A stretch of DNA of 26,718 bases from Pelosinus fermentans. Its GTDB lineage: Bacteria > Bacillota > Negativicutes > DSM-13327. The position numbers and the translations under genes were made by a program. The DNA is taken from contig DJJR01000076.1 in NCBI GenBank assembly GCA_002434245.1, positions 1-26,718 on the forward strand, in the 5' to 3' direction. The notes beneath the pieces were generated by a model. It made no database searches. It saw only the letters and a program-made list of their open reading frames with translations, and was not told the DNA's origin. How positions within the stretch are numbered: the first letter of the stretch is position 1; the number at the start of each line of letters is the position of its first letter. This document shows, in pieces, positions 8,218 through 16,971 of this stretch.

Positions 8218-8329
8218 GCAGACAGTATGTTGATACGGTCTCCAATAATTACCGATTCAGTTAGCTATGAAAAGAATCATACCTCCTAGCTAATTGAATA
8301 TTATTGAATCCATACAAATACTGTCTTGC
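8218..8329 (-). ncRNA. Unassigned structured RNA element or attenuator-like terminator between ddl and ftsQ
   Basis: Read on the minus strand, an outer stem AGACAGTAT/ATACTGTCT (9 bp, extended by GC/GC past a one-base bulge) closes a loop of about 89 nt and is followed at once by GCTTTTTTATAATT, a terminator-like U-tract. Inside lie a second helix (8255-8267 with 8287-8299, 13 nt with one A-C mismatch, 19-nt loop) and a small CGGT/ACCG hairpin (8236-8239 with 8251-8254). An AGGAGG sits in the loop of the inner hairpin. I do not recognise a known riboswitch or T-box. It may be a terminator with a branched loop, a small RNA, or a regulated attenuator before ftsQ. Confidence 0.5.
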
Positions 8330-8354
8330 ACCTACAAGGAAATAATATTTTATA

Positions 8355-9290
8355 TTATTTAGTCTCTACTAGACACAGTAATTCTTCACATAATGCACTA
8401 AATGACATTCCTGCAGCAGCTGCTGCTTTCGGTACTAAACTAGTACCTGTCATTCCAGGTATCGTATTCACTTCTAGCACATACGGATTATCATCATCAT
8501 CAAGCATGATATCCACTCTCGCAATGCCAGAGCATCTTAATGCATGGAAAGCCTCTAAAGCCACTTTTTGCACAAGGAAAGTGGTTTCCTCTGATAATTG
8601 AGCTGGCACAATATATTCAGTAGTTCCTTTTGTATATTTAGAATGATAATCATACCTCCCTGAAAAAGGAACGATTTCAATCACAGGCAATGCCTTTAAG
8701 TCATTATTGCCTAAGATTGCAACGGTAAGTTCTCTTCCTTTTATAAATTCTTCAACTAAAATAGTATCGCTGTATTGGAAAGCCTGATCAATTGCCTGAG
8801 ACAAATCTTCACTTTTTTCAACGATGACAACACCAATGCTAGATCCCTGAGATGAAGATTTTACTACAACGGGTATGCTAAATCCCGCAATAATTTCTAT
8901 TACTAAATCACGACTTAAGTCGGCTTTTGTAAATAAAAGAGAACGAGGTGTCGGAATGGAAGCGGACAAAAATATTCGTTTAGAGATACCTTTATCCATA
9001 GCCATCGCACTAGCTAGCACTCCTGACCCAGTATAAGGGATTCCTAACAGTTCAAGTGCTCCTTGTAATACTCCATCTTCACCATATTGACCATGAATCG
9101 CATTAAAAACAATTTCAATCTTTTCTTTAGTTAACTGCTCTACAAAACGTGCAGGATCAAGATCAATACCCACTGCACCTTTATATCCGCTTTCCTGAAG
9201 TGCTGTTAAAATGGCTTTGCCTGTATTTAAAGAAACTTCTCTTTCCGCTGATGGCCCCCCCATTACCACTGCAATTCTTTTGCTCTTCAT
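8355..9290 (-). CDS. ddl: D-alanine--D-alanine ligase
   Basis: This ATP-grasp enzyme makes the D-Ala-D-Ala that MurF adds to the peptidoglycan precursor. The ATG at 9290 gives 311 residues opening MKSKRIAVVMGGPSAEREVS, the expected N-terminus, with a GGGGGA site upstream; the frame's upstream extension would run into murA. Visible motifs are HGQYGEDG (66-73), the ATP-binding KSSSQGSSIGV (144-154), the omega-loop RYDYHSKYTKG (212-222), the metal-site Asp near 260 in ARVDIMLDDD, and EVNTIPGMT (273-281) with Glu273 and Asn275. It begins 13 bp after murA and is clearly co-transcribed with it. Confidence 0.97.
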   Translation of the reverse strand: MKSKRIAVVMGGPSAEREVSLNTGKAILTALQESGYKGAVGIDLDPARFVEQLTKEKIEIVFNAIHGQYGEDGVLQGALELLGIPYTGSGVLASAMAMDKGISKRIFLSASIPTPRSLLFTKADLSRDLVIEIIAGFSIPVVVKSSSQGSSIGVVIVEKSEDLSQAIDQAFQYSDTILVEEFIKGRELTVAILGNNDLKALPVIEIVPFSGRYDYHSKYTKGTTEYIVPAQLSEETTFLVQKVALEAFHALRCSGIARVDIMLDDDDNPYVLEVNTIPGMTGTSLVPKAAAAAGMSFSALCEELLCLVETK

Positions 9291-9303
9291 ACTATAAATC
9301 CCC

Positions 9304-10557
9304 CTAGTCCTTTTTATGGCGTGAAATATTTGCACCTAAACTTCTAAGTTTTTCTTCTAATGCTTCATATCCCCTATCGATATGATATACATTTTCTATT
9401 TCAGAAACGCCTTCTGCTGCTAAAGCGGCTAGAACTAATGCTCCACCAGCCCTAAGATCATGGGCAGCAACGATGGCTCCTGTTAATTTGGGTATGCCGC
9501 GTATAATAGCAGTACGACCTTCTACTTTTATTTTAGCTCCCATACGCATTAATTCATCTACATGTTTAAAACGATTTTCAAAAATTGTTTCTGTTATAAT
9601 ACTCGTTCCTTTGGCATTTGTTACTAGAGATAACATCGGTGCTTGCAGATCCGTGGGAAAGCCTGGATATGGCAATGTTTTAATATCAACACCACGCAAA
9701 TCTCCCCCTCTTACCCGGATTGAATTATTTCCTGTCGTAATTTTTACACCAATATCTTTTAGCTTATCTGTCACGGAAAAAATATGTTCTGATAATATAT
9801 TCTCTACAACTACGTCACCATGGGTAATGGCTGCTGCAATCAGAAACGTACCAGCCTGAATTCGATCAGACATAACAATATGTTCAGCAGGCGTTAATTT
9901 TTTTATACCATCAATTCTAATCGTATCAGTACCAGCGCCGATTACTTTAGCACCCATCTTATTAAGAAATACCTGCAAATCATATATTTCTGGTTCGCGG
10001 GCTGCATTTCGAATTATCGTTGCACCATTAGCTAGTACTGCCGCCATCATAGCATTTTCCGTAGCACCTACACTAGGATAATCAAAATTAATTTCACCAC
10101 CAGTCAGGCAAGCAGCCTGTGCTTCAATAAATCCAAAGTTTTCTTTAACGGATGCCCCAATTTTTTCCAATGCCTTTATATGCAGATCAATGGGCCTTGG
10201 GCCAATCGCACAGCCTCCAGGATAAGAAAGTTTTACTTTATGAAATCGGCCTAACAATGGTCCCATCAAAAAGATAGATGCTCTCATCTCTCGCATTAAA
10301 TGTTCTGGAATATCCGCATCCTGTATATTGGATGTGTCAATTAACAATGTATTCTGTTCTCTAATAATTTTAGCACCAAATAAGGTTAGAATATCTTGCA
10401 TAACTTTAATATCTCGTAAGTAAGGAACGTCATGAATAATGCTTACACCAGAACATAATAGTGTTGCTGCCATAATCGGCAATATCGCATTCTTGGCTCC
10501 ACTTATCCTAATCGTTCCATTTAACTGTACTTCCCCCTTGACGATAAATTTCTCCAC
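9304..10557 (-). CDS. murA: UDP-N-acetylglucosamine 1-carboxyvinyltransferase MurA
   Basis: MurA performs the first committed step of peptidoglycan synthesis, adding enolpyruvate from PEP to UDP-GlcNAc. The product has 417 residues from a GTG start (VEKFIVKG) with AGGAGGGGG just upstream. Key residues are present: Lys22 in SGAKNAI and Cys116 in GGCAIGPRP, the cysteine that fosfomycin alkylates, so the enzyme should be of the fosfomycin-sensitive type. The frame stays open upstream to a TTG at 10584, which lacks a site. Hairpins in the 174-bp gap before it suggest a break from murC. Confidence 0.97.
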   Translation of the reverse strand: MEKFIVKGEVQLNGTIRISGAKNAILPIMAATLLCSGVSIIHDVPYLRDIKVMQDILTLFGAKIIREQNTLLIDTSNIQDADIPEHLMREMRASIFLMGPLLGRFHKVKLSYPGGCAIGPRPIDLHIKALEKIGASVKENFGFIEAQAACLTGGEINFDYPSVGATENAMMAAVLANGATIIRNAAREPEIYDLQVFLNKMGAKVIGAGTDTIRIDGIKKLTPAEHIVMSDRIQAGTFLIAAAITHGDVVVENILSEHIFSVTDKLKDIGVKITTGNNSIRVRGGDLRGVDIKTLPYPGFPTDLQAPMLSLVTNAKGTSIITETIFENRFKHVDELMRMGAKIKVEGRTAIIRGIPKLTGAIVAAHDLRAGGALVLAALAAEGVSEIENVYHIDRGYEALEEKLRSLGANISRHKKD

Positions 10558-10607
10558 CGTCTTCCCCCTCCTAGAAAAGTACAATCACCCTATACATCAA
10601 TTAGAAA

Positions 10608-10625
10608 ACTTGGCTTACACCAAGT
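10608..10625 (-). terminator. Small hairpin upstream of murA (weak)
   Basis: ACTTGG and CCAAGT (10608-10613 with 10620-10625) form a 6-bp stem with a 6-nt loop, followed on the minus strand by TTTTC. It is too weak to call a terminator with confidence. The same ACTTGG/CCAAGT core recurs in the stronger hairpin at 6247-6272. Confidence 0.35.
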
Positions 10626-10701
10626 ATCATCACCAATTTAAACAATCACTTAATTATGTAATTAAATGATATTATAGAAACCCACTTTTCATAGAAACAA
10701 A

Positions 10702-10721
10702 TGTCTCCCTTAGGGGAGACA
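10702..10721 (-). terminator. Probable terminator after murC
   Basis: A perfect 8-bp G+C-rich stem, TGTCTCCC/GGGAGACA (10702-10709 with 10714-10721), with a 4-nt loop begins 10 bp past the murC stop. TTTGTTTC follows on the minus strand. This suggests at least partial termination between murC and murA. Confidence 0.6.
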
Positions 10722-10731
10722 AATTCTATAA

Positions 10732-12111
10732 CTACTGTTTTTGCACTAAGGTTTCAATTAGTTCTTCCCCTACACAGTAAACATTTCCAGCTCCCATGGT
10801 AATAACCAGATCACCAGGTTCAACAATTTGACTAAGATACCTAGCTATTTTATCTTTATCCGCAATATAAATTACCTTCTTACTCGTTTGGCTTTCAACC
10901 TCCTCTTTCAAGACCTCACCTGTGATCCCCGGAATTGGTGCTTCTCCCGCTGAATACACATCAGTAAGAACTAATATATCACTTGATTGAAAAGCAGAGC
11001 CAAATTCATTACGTAAAAATGCAGTACGTGAATAACGATGAGGCTGGAATACACAAATTAACCGATTCGGCTCTGTCTGGCGGGCTGCCAATAACGTAGT
11101 TGCAATTTCAGTAGGATGATGAGCATAATCGTCAATAATCCAAACTCCATTAATCCTAGCCTTCGTTTGAAAGCGGCGTTTAGCGCCTTGAAAATGAGCC
11201 AATCCTTCTGCAATTTGTTGGAAAGTAAGACCAATATTTAAACCAACAATGACAGCTGCTAAAGAGTTCCCTACATTATGTCTTCCTGGAACATTTATTT
11301 TAATAGCCCCTAATAACTGTTCATTATGATATACATCATAAGTAGTCGTGGCTCCTTGAGTTGAAAGATTCCGCGCCATATATTGAGCAGTATGATCAAC
11401 TCCATAAGAAATATAGGGACGATCTACTTCATTTACTAAATTTCGGATATTCTCATTATCAAAGCATACAATACCCAATCCTGTACTTGGTGGCAATTTA
11501 TGTAAGAATTTTTTGAAAGTATCTAACACATTTTCCATCGTTTTATAAAAGTCCATATGATCATTTTCAATATTCGTAACTATGGCAATATGGGGTGAAA
11601 ATTTCAGGAAGGAACCGTCGCTCTCATCTGCCTCAGCGACTAAATATTGACCTGATCCCAGTTTCGCATTACCATTTAAATAATCGACTTCACCACCAAT
11701 AATTACAGTCGGGTCCACTCCTGCATGTTCAAGCATAACGGCAATCATCGATGTCGTTGTCGTCTTACCATGAGCACCAGCAACAGCAATTCCCTTATAC
11801 TGCAACATTAAATATGCCACAATATCTGCACGATGAAAAACCGGAATTTGTTTTTTCCTTGCCAATTTAACTTCAGGATTGGTCTCAGGAATAGCTGTTG
11901 ATATTACGATTGCTTGAGAATCTTGAAGATTCTCTTCATTGTGTCCTAAATATATATGAGCTCCTATTTTTTCTAGTTTAGCAGTAGTCTCAGATTTAGT
12001 AAGGTCAGACCCTGAAACAATATATCCCATTTGTAGTAAGACTTTGGCAATTGCGCTCATACCAGCACCACCTATGCCAACAAAGTGAATTTTTTTTATA
12101 TCTTTTAGCAA
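10732..12111 (-). CDS. murC: UDP-N-acetylmuramate--L-alanine ligase MurC
   Basis: MurC adds L-Ala to UDP-MurNAc, the first peptide-stem step. The 459-residue protein has the N-terminal Rossmann motif HFVGIGGAGMSAIA (9-22), the ATP-binding AGAHGKTTTT (111-120), and the Mur ligase central and C-terminal domains (EADESDGSF, DDYAHHPTE, FQPHRYSRT). The length is normal. The start is a TTG at 12111 with AAGGGGAG about 8 nt upstream, and no ATG fits better. It lies 100 bp after murG. A hairpin follows the stop. Confidence 0.97.
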   Translation of the reverse strand: MLKDIKKIHFVGIGGAGMSAIAKVLLQMGYIVSGSDLTKSETTAKLEKIGAHIYLGHNEENLQDSQAIVISTAIPETNPEVKLARKKQIPVFHRADIVAYLMLQYKGIAVAGAHGKTTTTSMIAVMLEHAGVDPTVIIGGEVDYLNGNAKLGSGQYLVAEADESDGSFLKFSPHIAIVTNIENDHMDFYKTMENVLDTFKKFLHKLPPSTGLGIVCFDNENIRNLVNEVDRPYISYGVDHTAQYMARNLSTQGATTTYDVYHNEQLLGAIKINVPGRHNVGNSLAAVIVGLNIGLTFQQIAEGLAHFQGAKRRFQTKARINGVWIIDDYAHHPTEIATTLLAARQTEPNRLICVFQPHRYSRTAFLRNEFGSAFQSSDILVLTDVYSAGEAPIPGITGEVLKEEVESQTSKKVIYIADKDKIARYLSQIVEPGDLVITMGAGNVYCVGEELIETLVQKQ

Positions 12112-12211
12112 AAAATGTCTCCCCTTTCTTGGGCACCCTTACCTATCAGCTCTTATGCGTGTTTTATAGTATGCAGATCATCACAAGGGTGTTACAGCTT
12201 AATGTATAATG

Positions 12212-13321
12212 TTATTTAATCAGATTAAGAGCCATCTGGGCAATACTCTCAGCAGCCTTAGGACGACCTATTTTTTTGCTTGCCAGAGACATCCTATCTA
12301 ATTTTTGCGGATTATTAATTAATTCACTAATACTATTAATTAATATATCAGGATTGAGTTCTTTGTCATGAATGAGAATGGCAGCTCCTTGCCGCTCCAT
12401 CGCCCTGGCGTTATACTCCTGATGGTTTTCTGCGGCGTATGGATAAGGAACTAATATCGATGGAACCCCTCTTGCTGTTAATTCAGCTAATCCCAGGGCA
12501 CCCGCTCTAAAGATCGCAAGATCTGCTACGGCTAGTGCTTGAGGCATATTGTATAAATATGGTTTGATGATAATATTACCAGCTGCCGTTATATCTATAC
12601 CACATTGCGTAAATTTTCCAACTATGCCATTATACTCGCTTTGCCCAGTAACATGCAATAGTTGTATCTCCTTGCTGCCTGCAAAAAACTGATGAACCTT
12701 TATCATGGCCTGATTAATGCTGCGCGCACCTCTGCTGCCGCCGGATATTAATATCGTACGTTTGTTCGGATCAAGATCAAGAGCCGCTATGCTTTCTTCT
12801 CGGCTGGCAGATATAACTTCTTGCCGTATGGGATTTCCAGTAAAAAACAGTTTATTTTGATTTGGAAAGTTTTCACTTGCTTCTGTAAATCCTAAAGCGA
12901 TTTTATCGACAAAACGCGATAAAATCTTATTCGTAATGCCAGGAATTACATTTTGTTCCTGAATCATTGTTGGAATTTTAAGCAGGCTGGCTGCCAATAA
13001 AACAGGCCCACAAACATAACCGCCTGTCCCAATAACAATATCAGGCTTAAACTGCCGGATAATTTTCTGCGACTGCCAAATACTTCCTATTGTTTTAGCT
13101 ATCGTTTGTATATTCTTTACCGACAAGCGCCTCTCAAATCCTGCTACATCTATAAACTGAATTGTAAATCCTTCTTTAGGTATAATGTCAGCTTCTAAAC
13201 CACTTTTAGTACCTATAAACAATACTTCGCAGTATTTAACTTTCTCTCGTAGCGCCTTAGCGATAGTAATGGCGGGGTAGATGTGGCCACCTGTTCCCCC
13301 GCCAGACATAATAATCCGCAT
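12212..13321 (-). CDS. murG: UDP-GlcNAc:lipid I GlcNAc transferase MurG
   Basis: MurG adds GlcNAc to lipid I on the inner face of the membrane to make lipid II. The 369 residues show the GT-B fold signature GGGTGGHIYPA (7-17) near the N-terminus, GTGGYVCGPV for acceptor binding, SGGSRGARSIN at the second domain, and the donor-site motif RAGALGLAELTARGVPSILVPYPYAAENHQ. The ATG at 13321 has an AAGGGGG site about 10 nt upstream. It follows ftsW by 67 bp, the usual ftsW/spoVE-murG arrangement that couples lipid II completion with polymerisation. Confidence 0.97.
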   Translation of the reverse strand: MRIIMSGGGTGGHIYPAITIAKALREKVKYCEVLFIGTKSGLEADIIPKEGFTIQFIDVAGFERRLSVKNIQTIAKTIGSIWQSQKIIRQFKPDIVIGTGGYVCGPVLLAASLLKIPTMIQEQNVIPGITNKILSRFVDKIALGFTEASENFPNQNKLFFTGNPIRQEVISASREESIAALDLDPNKRTILISGGSRGARSINQAMIKVHQFFAGSKEIQLLHVTGQSEYNGIVGKFTQCGIDITAAGNIIIKPYLYNMPQALAVADLAIFRAGALGLAELTARGVPSILVPYPYAAENHQEYNARAMERQGAAILIHDKELNPDILINSISELINNPQKLDRMSLASKKIGRPKAAESIAQMALNLIK

Positions 13322-13388
13322 GTCGGACTTGCCCCCTTAACTCTAAAAACTTCAATTATTTTATCAGAAATTCTTACTACCTGCCACC

Positions 13389-14492
13389 CTATTTATCATG
13401 AATATACCTTGATACATTTAATAATATTCCTACCCCGAATAAAGTGAAAATTAATGCAGATCCACCAAAGCTAATAAATGGTAAAGGGATCCCTGTTACG
13501 GGCATAGAAGCCGTAACCACAGCTATATTCATCAAAGCTTGCATAATAATCATTGTAGTTAAACCAGCAGCTAACAAACTTCCATAAATATCTGGTGCAG
13601 AAATAGCTATTTTAAATCCACGCCAAGCGAATAAAAAGAACAATAAAATTACCGTTACCGTACCAATGAAACCAAGCTCCTCACCTAGAATCGCAAAAAT
13701 AAAATCGGTATGAGGCTCTGGCAGATATAAAAACTTTTCTCTACTGCGTCCAAGTCCCACACCGAACAAACCACCTGAACCAAGAGCATAAAGAGATTGG
13801 ATAATATGATAACCCGTATTGAGAGGATCAGCCCAAGGATCATTAAAAGCCAGTAATCGTTTTAGACGATAAGGCTCTAAGATAATGGCTGCAATAATTC
13901 CAGTAACACCAACGAGACCTAGAGAAGTTAAGTGAGATAATCTTGCACCTGCAGTAAACAACAATATAAACACTGTCCCACCAATTGCTAATGCTGTCCC
14001 AAGATCAGGCTCTTTCAGAATTAAGCCAAAAATAACTAATAAGATAAGTAATTGAGGTACAACCCCTTTGATAAATGAGCTTATTTTTTCTTGATTGCGA
14101 GCTAAACTAGCGGAAGAATATAAAACCATGCTTAGTTTAGCAATTTCCGATGGTTGTAAATATAAGGAACCAAATCCAAGCCACCTGCGCGCTCCATTTA
14201 CAACTTTACCAAATCCAGGTACAAGTACCAAGATTAAAAGTACTATTGTTAATAGCAATGTAGGTTTTGCAAATTTGCGCCATACATGATAATCCACATT
14301 TAGAGTTACCAGCATTACTGTGATTCCCAAAGTTACCCAAATAAGCTGTCTCTTTAAAAAATAATAACTATCATCAAAGTTGACATAGGCTGAGACTGCG
14401 CTCGAACTATACACCATTACAACACCAAAGCTTAATAATGCAATAACAGCAAAAAAAAGAATAAAATCCGGCGACTTAGGTCTAACCGCCAA
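13389..14492 (-). CDS. ftsW: SEDS peptidoglycan glycosyltransferase FtsW/SpoVE
   Basis: This multi-pass SEDS protein polymerises lipid II glycan strands at the septum together with a class B PBP. The 367 residues contain about ten hydrophobic segments, starting FILFFAVIALLSFGVVMVYSSS. SEDS signatures are NGARRWLG and LQPSEIAKL (99-120), EPDLGTA (161-167), PEPHTDFIFAILGEE (258-272) with its conserved Asp, and GIPLPFISFGGSAL near the C-terminus. The start is TTG at 14492 with GGGAGGG upstream. The position between murD and murG fits both FtsW and the sporulation variant SpoVE. This is the only SEDS gene in the window, so the two cannot be told apart. Confidence 0.94.
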   Translation of the reverse strand: MAVRPKSPDFILFFAVIALLSFGVVMVYSSSAVSAYVNFDDSYYFLKRQLIWVTLGITVMLVTLNVDYHVWRKFAKPTLLLTIVLLILVLVPGFGKVVNGARRWLGFGSLYLQPSEIAKLSMVLYSSASLARNQEKISSFIKGVVPQLLILLVIFGLILKEPDLGTALAIGGTVFILLFTAGARLSHLTSLGLVGVTGIIAAIILEPYRLKRLLAFNDPWADPLNTGYHIIQSLYALGSGGLFGVGLGRSREKFLYLPEPHTDFIFAILGEELGFIGTVTVILLFFLFAWRGFKIAISAPDIYGSLLAAGLTTMIIMQALMNIAVVTASMPVTGIPLPFISFGGSALIFTLFGVGILLNVSRYIHDK

Positions 14493-14540
14493 AGGAATTC
14501 CCTCCCATCATTGAATGCCACTCACATTCAACTCAACAAA

Positions 14541-15911
14541 TTATCCAATGATATCTTCTAATTCATGAACTAATTTTTTGAATACTTTTCCCCGTTCTTC
14601 ATAGCTAGTAAACATATCATAACTGGCACATGCCGGAGATAATAACACGACTTGTGGTTCCTTTGCAAGGCGATATGCTAATTGTACAGCTTCAGACAAA
14701 CTATTTACATTATGGATTTGCGATACATCATGCTGAAATGCCGCTGCTTCAAATCGCTCTTTAGCCTCACCTAATAAAATTAAATGTTCCACCTTTTCAT
14801 TGATCAATTTCATAAAAGCAGTTAAATCCGTATTTTTATCCCGTCCGCCTGCAATTAATATGATAGGCTCTTCAAAAGCCTCTAAAGCTTTAATTGATGA
14901 CTCAGGATTCGTTGCTTTCGAGTCATTATAGTAAGGCACACCATTAACCACTGTTACTTTTTCAATTCGATGTTCAACACCTGTAAAATTGAATAAGGTC
15001 TGCACCATAGAAATTAAAGTAACACCTGCAAAGAAGGCAACACCGCAAGCAGCAAGAACATTTTCAATATTATGTCCACCTCTAAGTTGTATTTTACTAA
15101 TTGGACATACAATATATGTTTTTTCTTGCCACCTAATAATAATCATTCCATCTTTTACAAATATTCCTGAATCTAATTCTACCTTCCTGCTAAAAAAGAA
15201 AACTTTAGAGGGAACTTTATTCGCCATTTCCCGTACAGTTATATCATCATAATTTAGAACGATATAATCGTCTTTTGTTTGATTTGCAAAAATACGTTCT
15301 TTCATCGCAATATAATTTTCTAGCGAATGATGGCGATCCAAATGATCAGGGGTTATATTTAAAATAGCAGCCACACGAGGCCTAAAATGAATACTGCCTT
15401 CTAATTGAAAGCTGGATATTTCAGCTACAACTATACCATTTTCCCCCACTTCAGCCACTTCTTGCGACAAGGCTAAACCAATATTTCCCCCTACAACTAC
15501 ATTGCGATCTGTTGTTTTTACCATTTCACCGATCAATGTTGTTGTTGTCGTCTTACCATTTGTACCTGTAATTGCCACAATAGGTGCTGTACACAATTGA
15601 TATGCTACTTCAATTTCACTCATGACTGTAATATTTTTAGCTTTAGCTATTTTTACTAATGGAATTTCTATTGATATCCCAGGCGACAGTACGATGTAGT
15701 CTATATCCTGAAGCAATTCTTCTCCCTGTTGCCCCAACGCCAGAGTTACTCCACATTGATGTATAGCCGATAAATCCTTATTCTTTAATAATTCTGCTGA
15801 TTTAGAATCGCTTAATGTTACCTGTGCTCCATGATTTTGTAAAACACAGGCAACAGAGATACCACTGATACCAGCACCAAGTACTAAGATCTTTGTTCCC
15901 CTAAAATGCAT
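14541..15911 (-). CDS. murD: UDP-N-acetylmuramoyl-L-alanine--D-glutamate ligase MurD
   Basis: MurD adds D-Glu to the peptide stem. The 456-residue protein has the N-terminal VLGAGISGIS (10-19), the P-loop GTNGKTTTT (116-124), NITPDHLDRH and the C-terminal GGRDKNTD and LLSPACASYDMF motifs of MurD. The ATG at 15911 has GGAGG 8 nt upstream. The mraY stop lies one nucleotide before it, so the pair is translationally coupled. ftsW follows after 48 bp. Confidence 0.97.
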   Translation of the reverse strand: MHFRGTKILVLGAGISGISVACVLQNHGAQVTLSDSKSAELLKNKDLSAIHQCGVTLALGQQGEELLQDIDYIVLSPGISIEIPLVKIAKAKNITVMSEIEVAYQLCTAPIVAITGTNGKTTTTTLIGEMVKTTDRNVVVGGNIGLALSQEVAEVGENGIVVAEISSFQLEGSIHFRPRVAAILNITPDHLDRHHSLENYIAMKERIFANQTKDDYIVLNYDDITVREMANKVPSKVFFFSRKVELDSGIFVKDGMIIIRWQEKTYIVCPISKIQLRGGHNIENVLAACGVAFFAGVTLISMVQTLFNFTGVEHRIEKVTVVNGVPYYNDSKATNPESSIKALEAFEEPIILIAGGRDKNTDLTAFMKLINEKVEHLILLGEAKERFEAAAFQHDVSQIHNVNSLSEAVQLAYRLAKEPQVVLLSPACASYDMFTSYEERGKVFKKLVHELEDIIG

Positions 15912-15912
15912 T

Positions 15913-16887
15913 TTATATTCCTCCAGTTTGACTAGCGACTAAAATAATTAAAGCAATAAGACTGCAAACAACGCCTGCTAACCAAAATACCGTAACTACT
16001 TTTTTTTCAGACCAACCTGACAATTCGAAATGATGATGTATGGGACTCATACGAAATACTCGCTTGCCTGTTAACTTAAATGAAATCACTTGAATGATTA
16101 CAGAACAGGCTTCAAGTACAAAAACTCCCCCAACAATAACAAGCAATAGTTCCGTTTTTGTCATCACTGCTACAGCGGCCAAGGCTCCTCCTAGAGCCAA
16201 TGAACCAGTATCCCCCATAAATACTTTGGCAGGATTTGCATTATATTTTAAAAAACCAAGGCTCGCACCAGCTAATGCTACACAAAAAATAGCCAAGTCA
16301 GGTTTTGCAAAACTCATAGCAATAACCGCATATGCTACAGCTGCCACTGTAGTCGTTCCGGCAGCCAAGCCATCCAGTCCATCTGTAAGATTCACAGCAT
16401 TGGTAGTACCTATCAACACTAAAAAAATTAACACATAGTACAATGGACCAAAATCAACAGTAAAGCCTAATAAAGGTACCCATACATCAGTACCCCGTCC
16501 CATATAATTCGTAACAATATACGCCAAGGCAACAGCCATAAAAATTTGCCCTAATAGTTTTTGCCTTGCTTTTAGCCCTAACGAACGTTTTAAGACAACT
16601 TTAATAAAGTCATCTAAAAAGCCAATTAAACCATGCCCAATGGTTATAAATAAGGCTAACCAAATTTCCGGGCTCTTACCACCATAGATAAGAACAGGAA
16701 TAATAAGAGCAATTAAAATAATAATACCGCCCATTGTCGGTGTACCAGCTTTAGCATAATGACTTTCAGGGCCTTCCTGTCTAATACTTTGCCCAAACTT
16801 CAACCTGCTAAGTACAGGAATTATCAGGGGTCCGATAATTAAAGCTATGATGAATGCCATCGCTGAAGCATATAACAACTCCTGCAT
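15913..16887 (-). CDS. mraY: Phospho-N-acetylmuramoyl-pentapeptide transferase MraY
   Basis: MraY moves phospho-MurNAc-pentapeptide onto undecaprenyl phosphate, giving lipid I. The 324-residue polytopic protein shows all family signatures: KAGTPTMGG (46-54), the catalytic Asp pair in FLDDFIK (90-96), NLTDGLDG (166-173), FMGDTGSL (223-230) and the cytoplasmic histidine loop SPIHHHFE (281-288). The ATG at 16887 is preferred because GGAGG stands 6 nt before it; the frame also has a TTG two codons upstream. It lies 84 bp after murF and abuts murD. Confidence 0.97.
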   Translation of the reverse strand: MQELLYASAMAFIIALIIGPLIIPVLSRLKFGQSIRQEGPESHYAKAGTPTMGGIIILIALIIPVLIYGGKSPEIWLALFITIGHGLIGFLDDFIKVVLKRSLGLKARQKLLGQIFMAVALAYIVTNYMGRGTDVWVPLLGFTVDFGPLYYVLIFLVLIGTTNAVNLTDGLDGLAAGTTTVAAVAYAVIAMSFAKPDLAIFCVALAGASLGFLKYNANPAKVFMGDTGSLALGGALAAVAVMTKTELLLVIVGGVFVLEACSVIIQVISFKLTGKRVFRMSPIHHHFELSGWSEKKVVTVFWLAGVVCSLIALIILVASQTGGI

Positions 16888-16971
16888 ATTCAACCTCCAA
16901 ACCCTTCAGATCCTATTTTAAAAATATTTTTATTAGACGCTTAGCATCTCTGCATTCTTAAAACAGCTTTT

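Noticed and set aside
8253..8286. Possible leader peptide (MILFIAN) inside the folded element before ftsQ
   Set aside because: AGGAGG is only 1 nt from the ATG, too close for normal initiation, and the peptide has no run of a regulatory amino acid.
10699..12124. Short shared string AAATGTCTCCC before and after murC, as if flanking repeats
   Set aside because: One copy is the murC ribosome-binding region and the other is a terminator arm. At 11 bp it is too short to indicate insertion or duplication.
12134..12191. CACCCTT/AAGGGTG inverted repeat between murG and murC
   Set aside because: Only 7 bp with a 44-nt loop and no T-run or inner helix of note; expected by chance.
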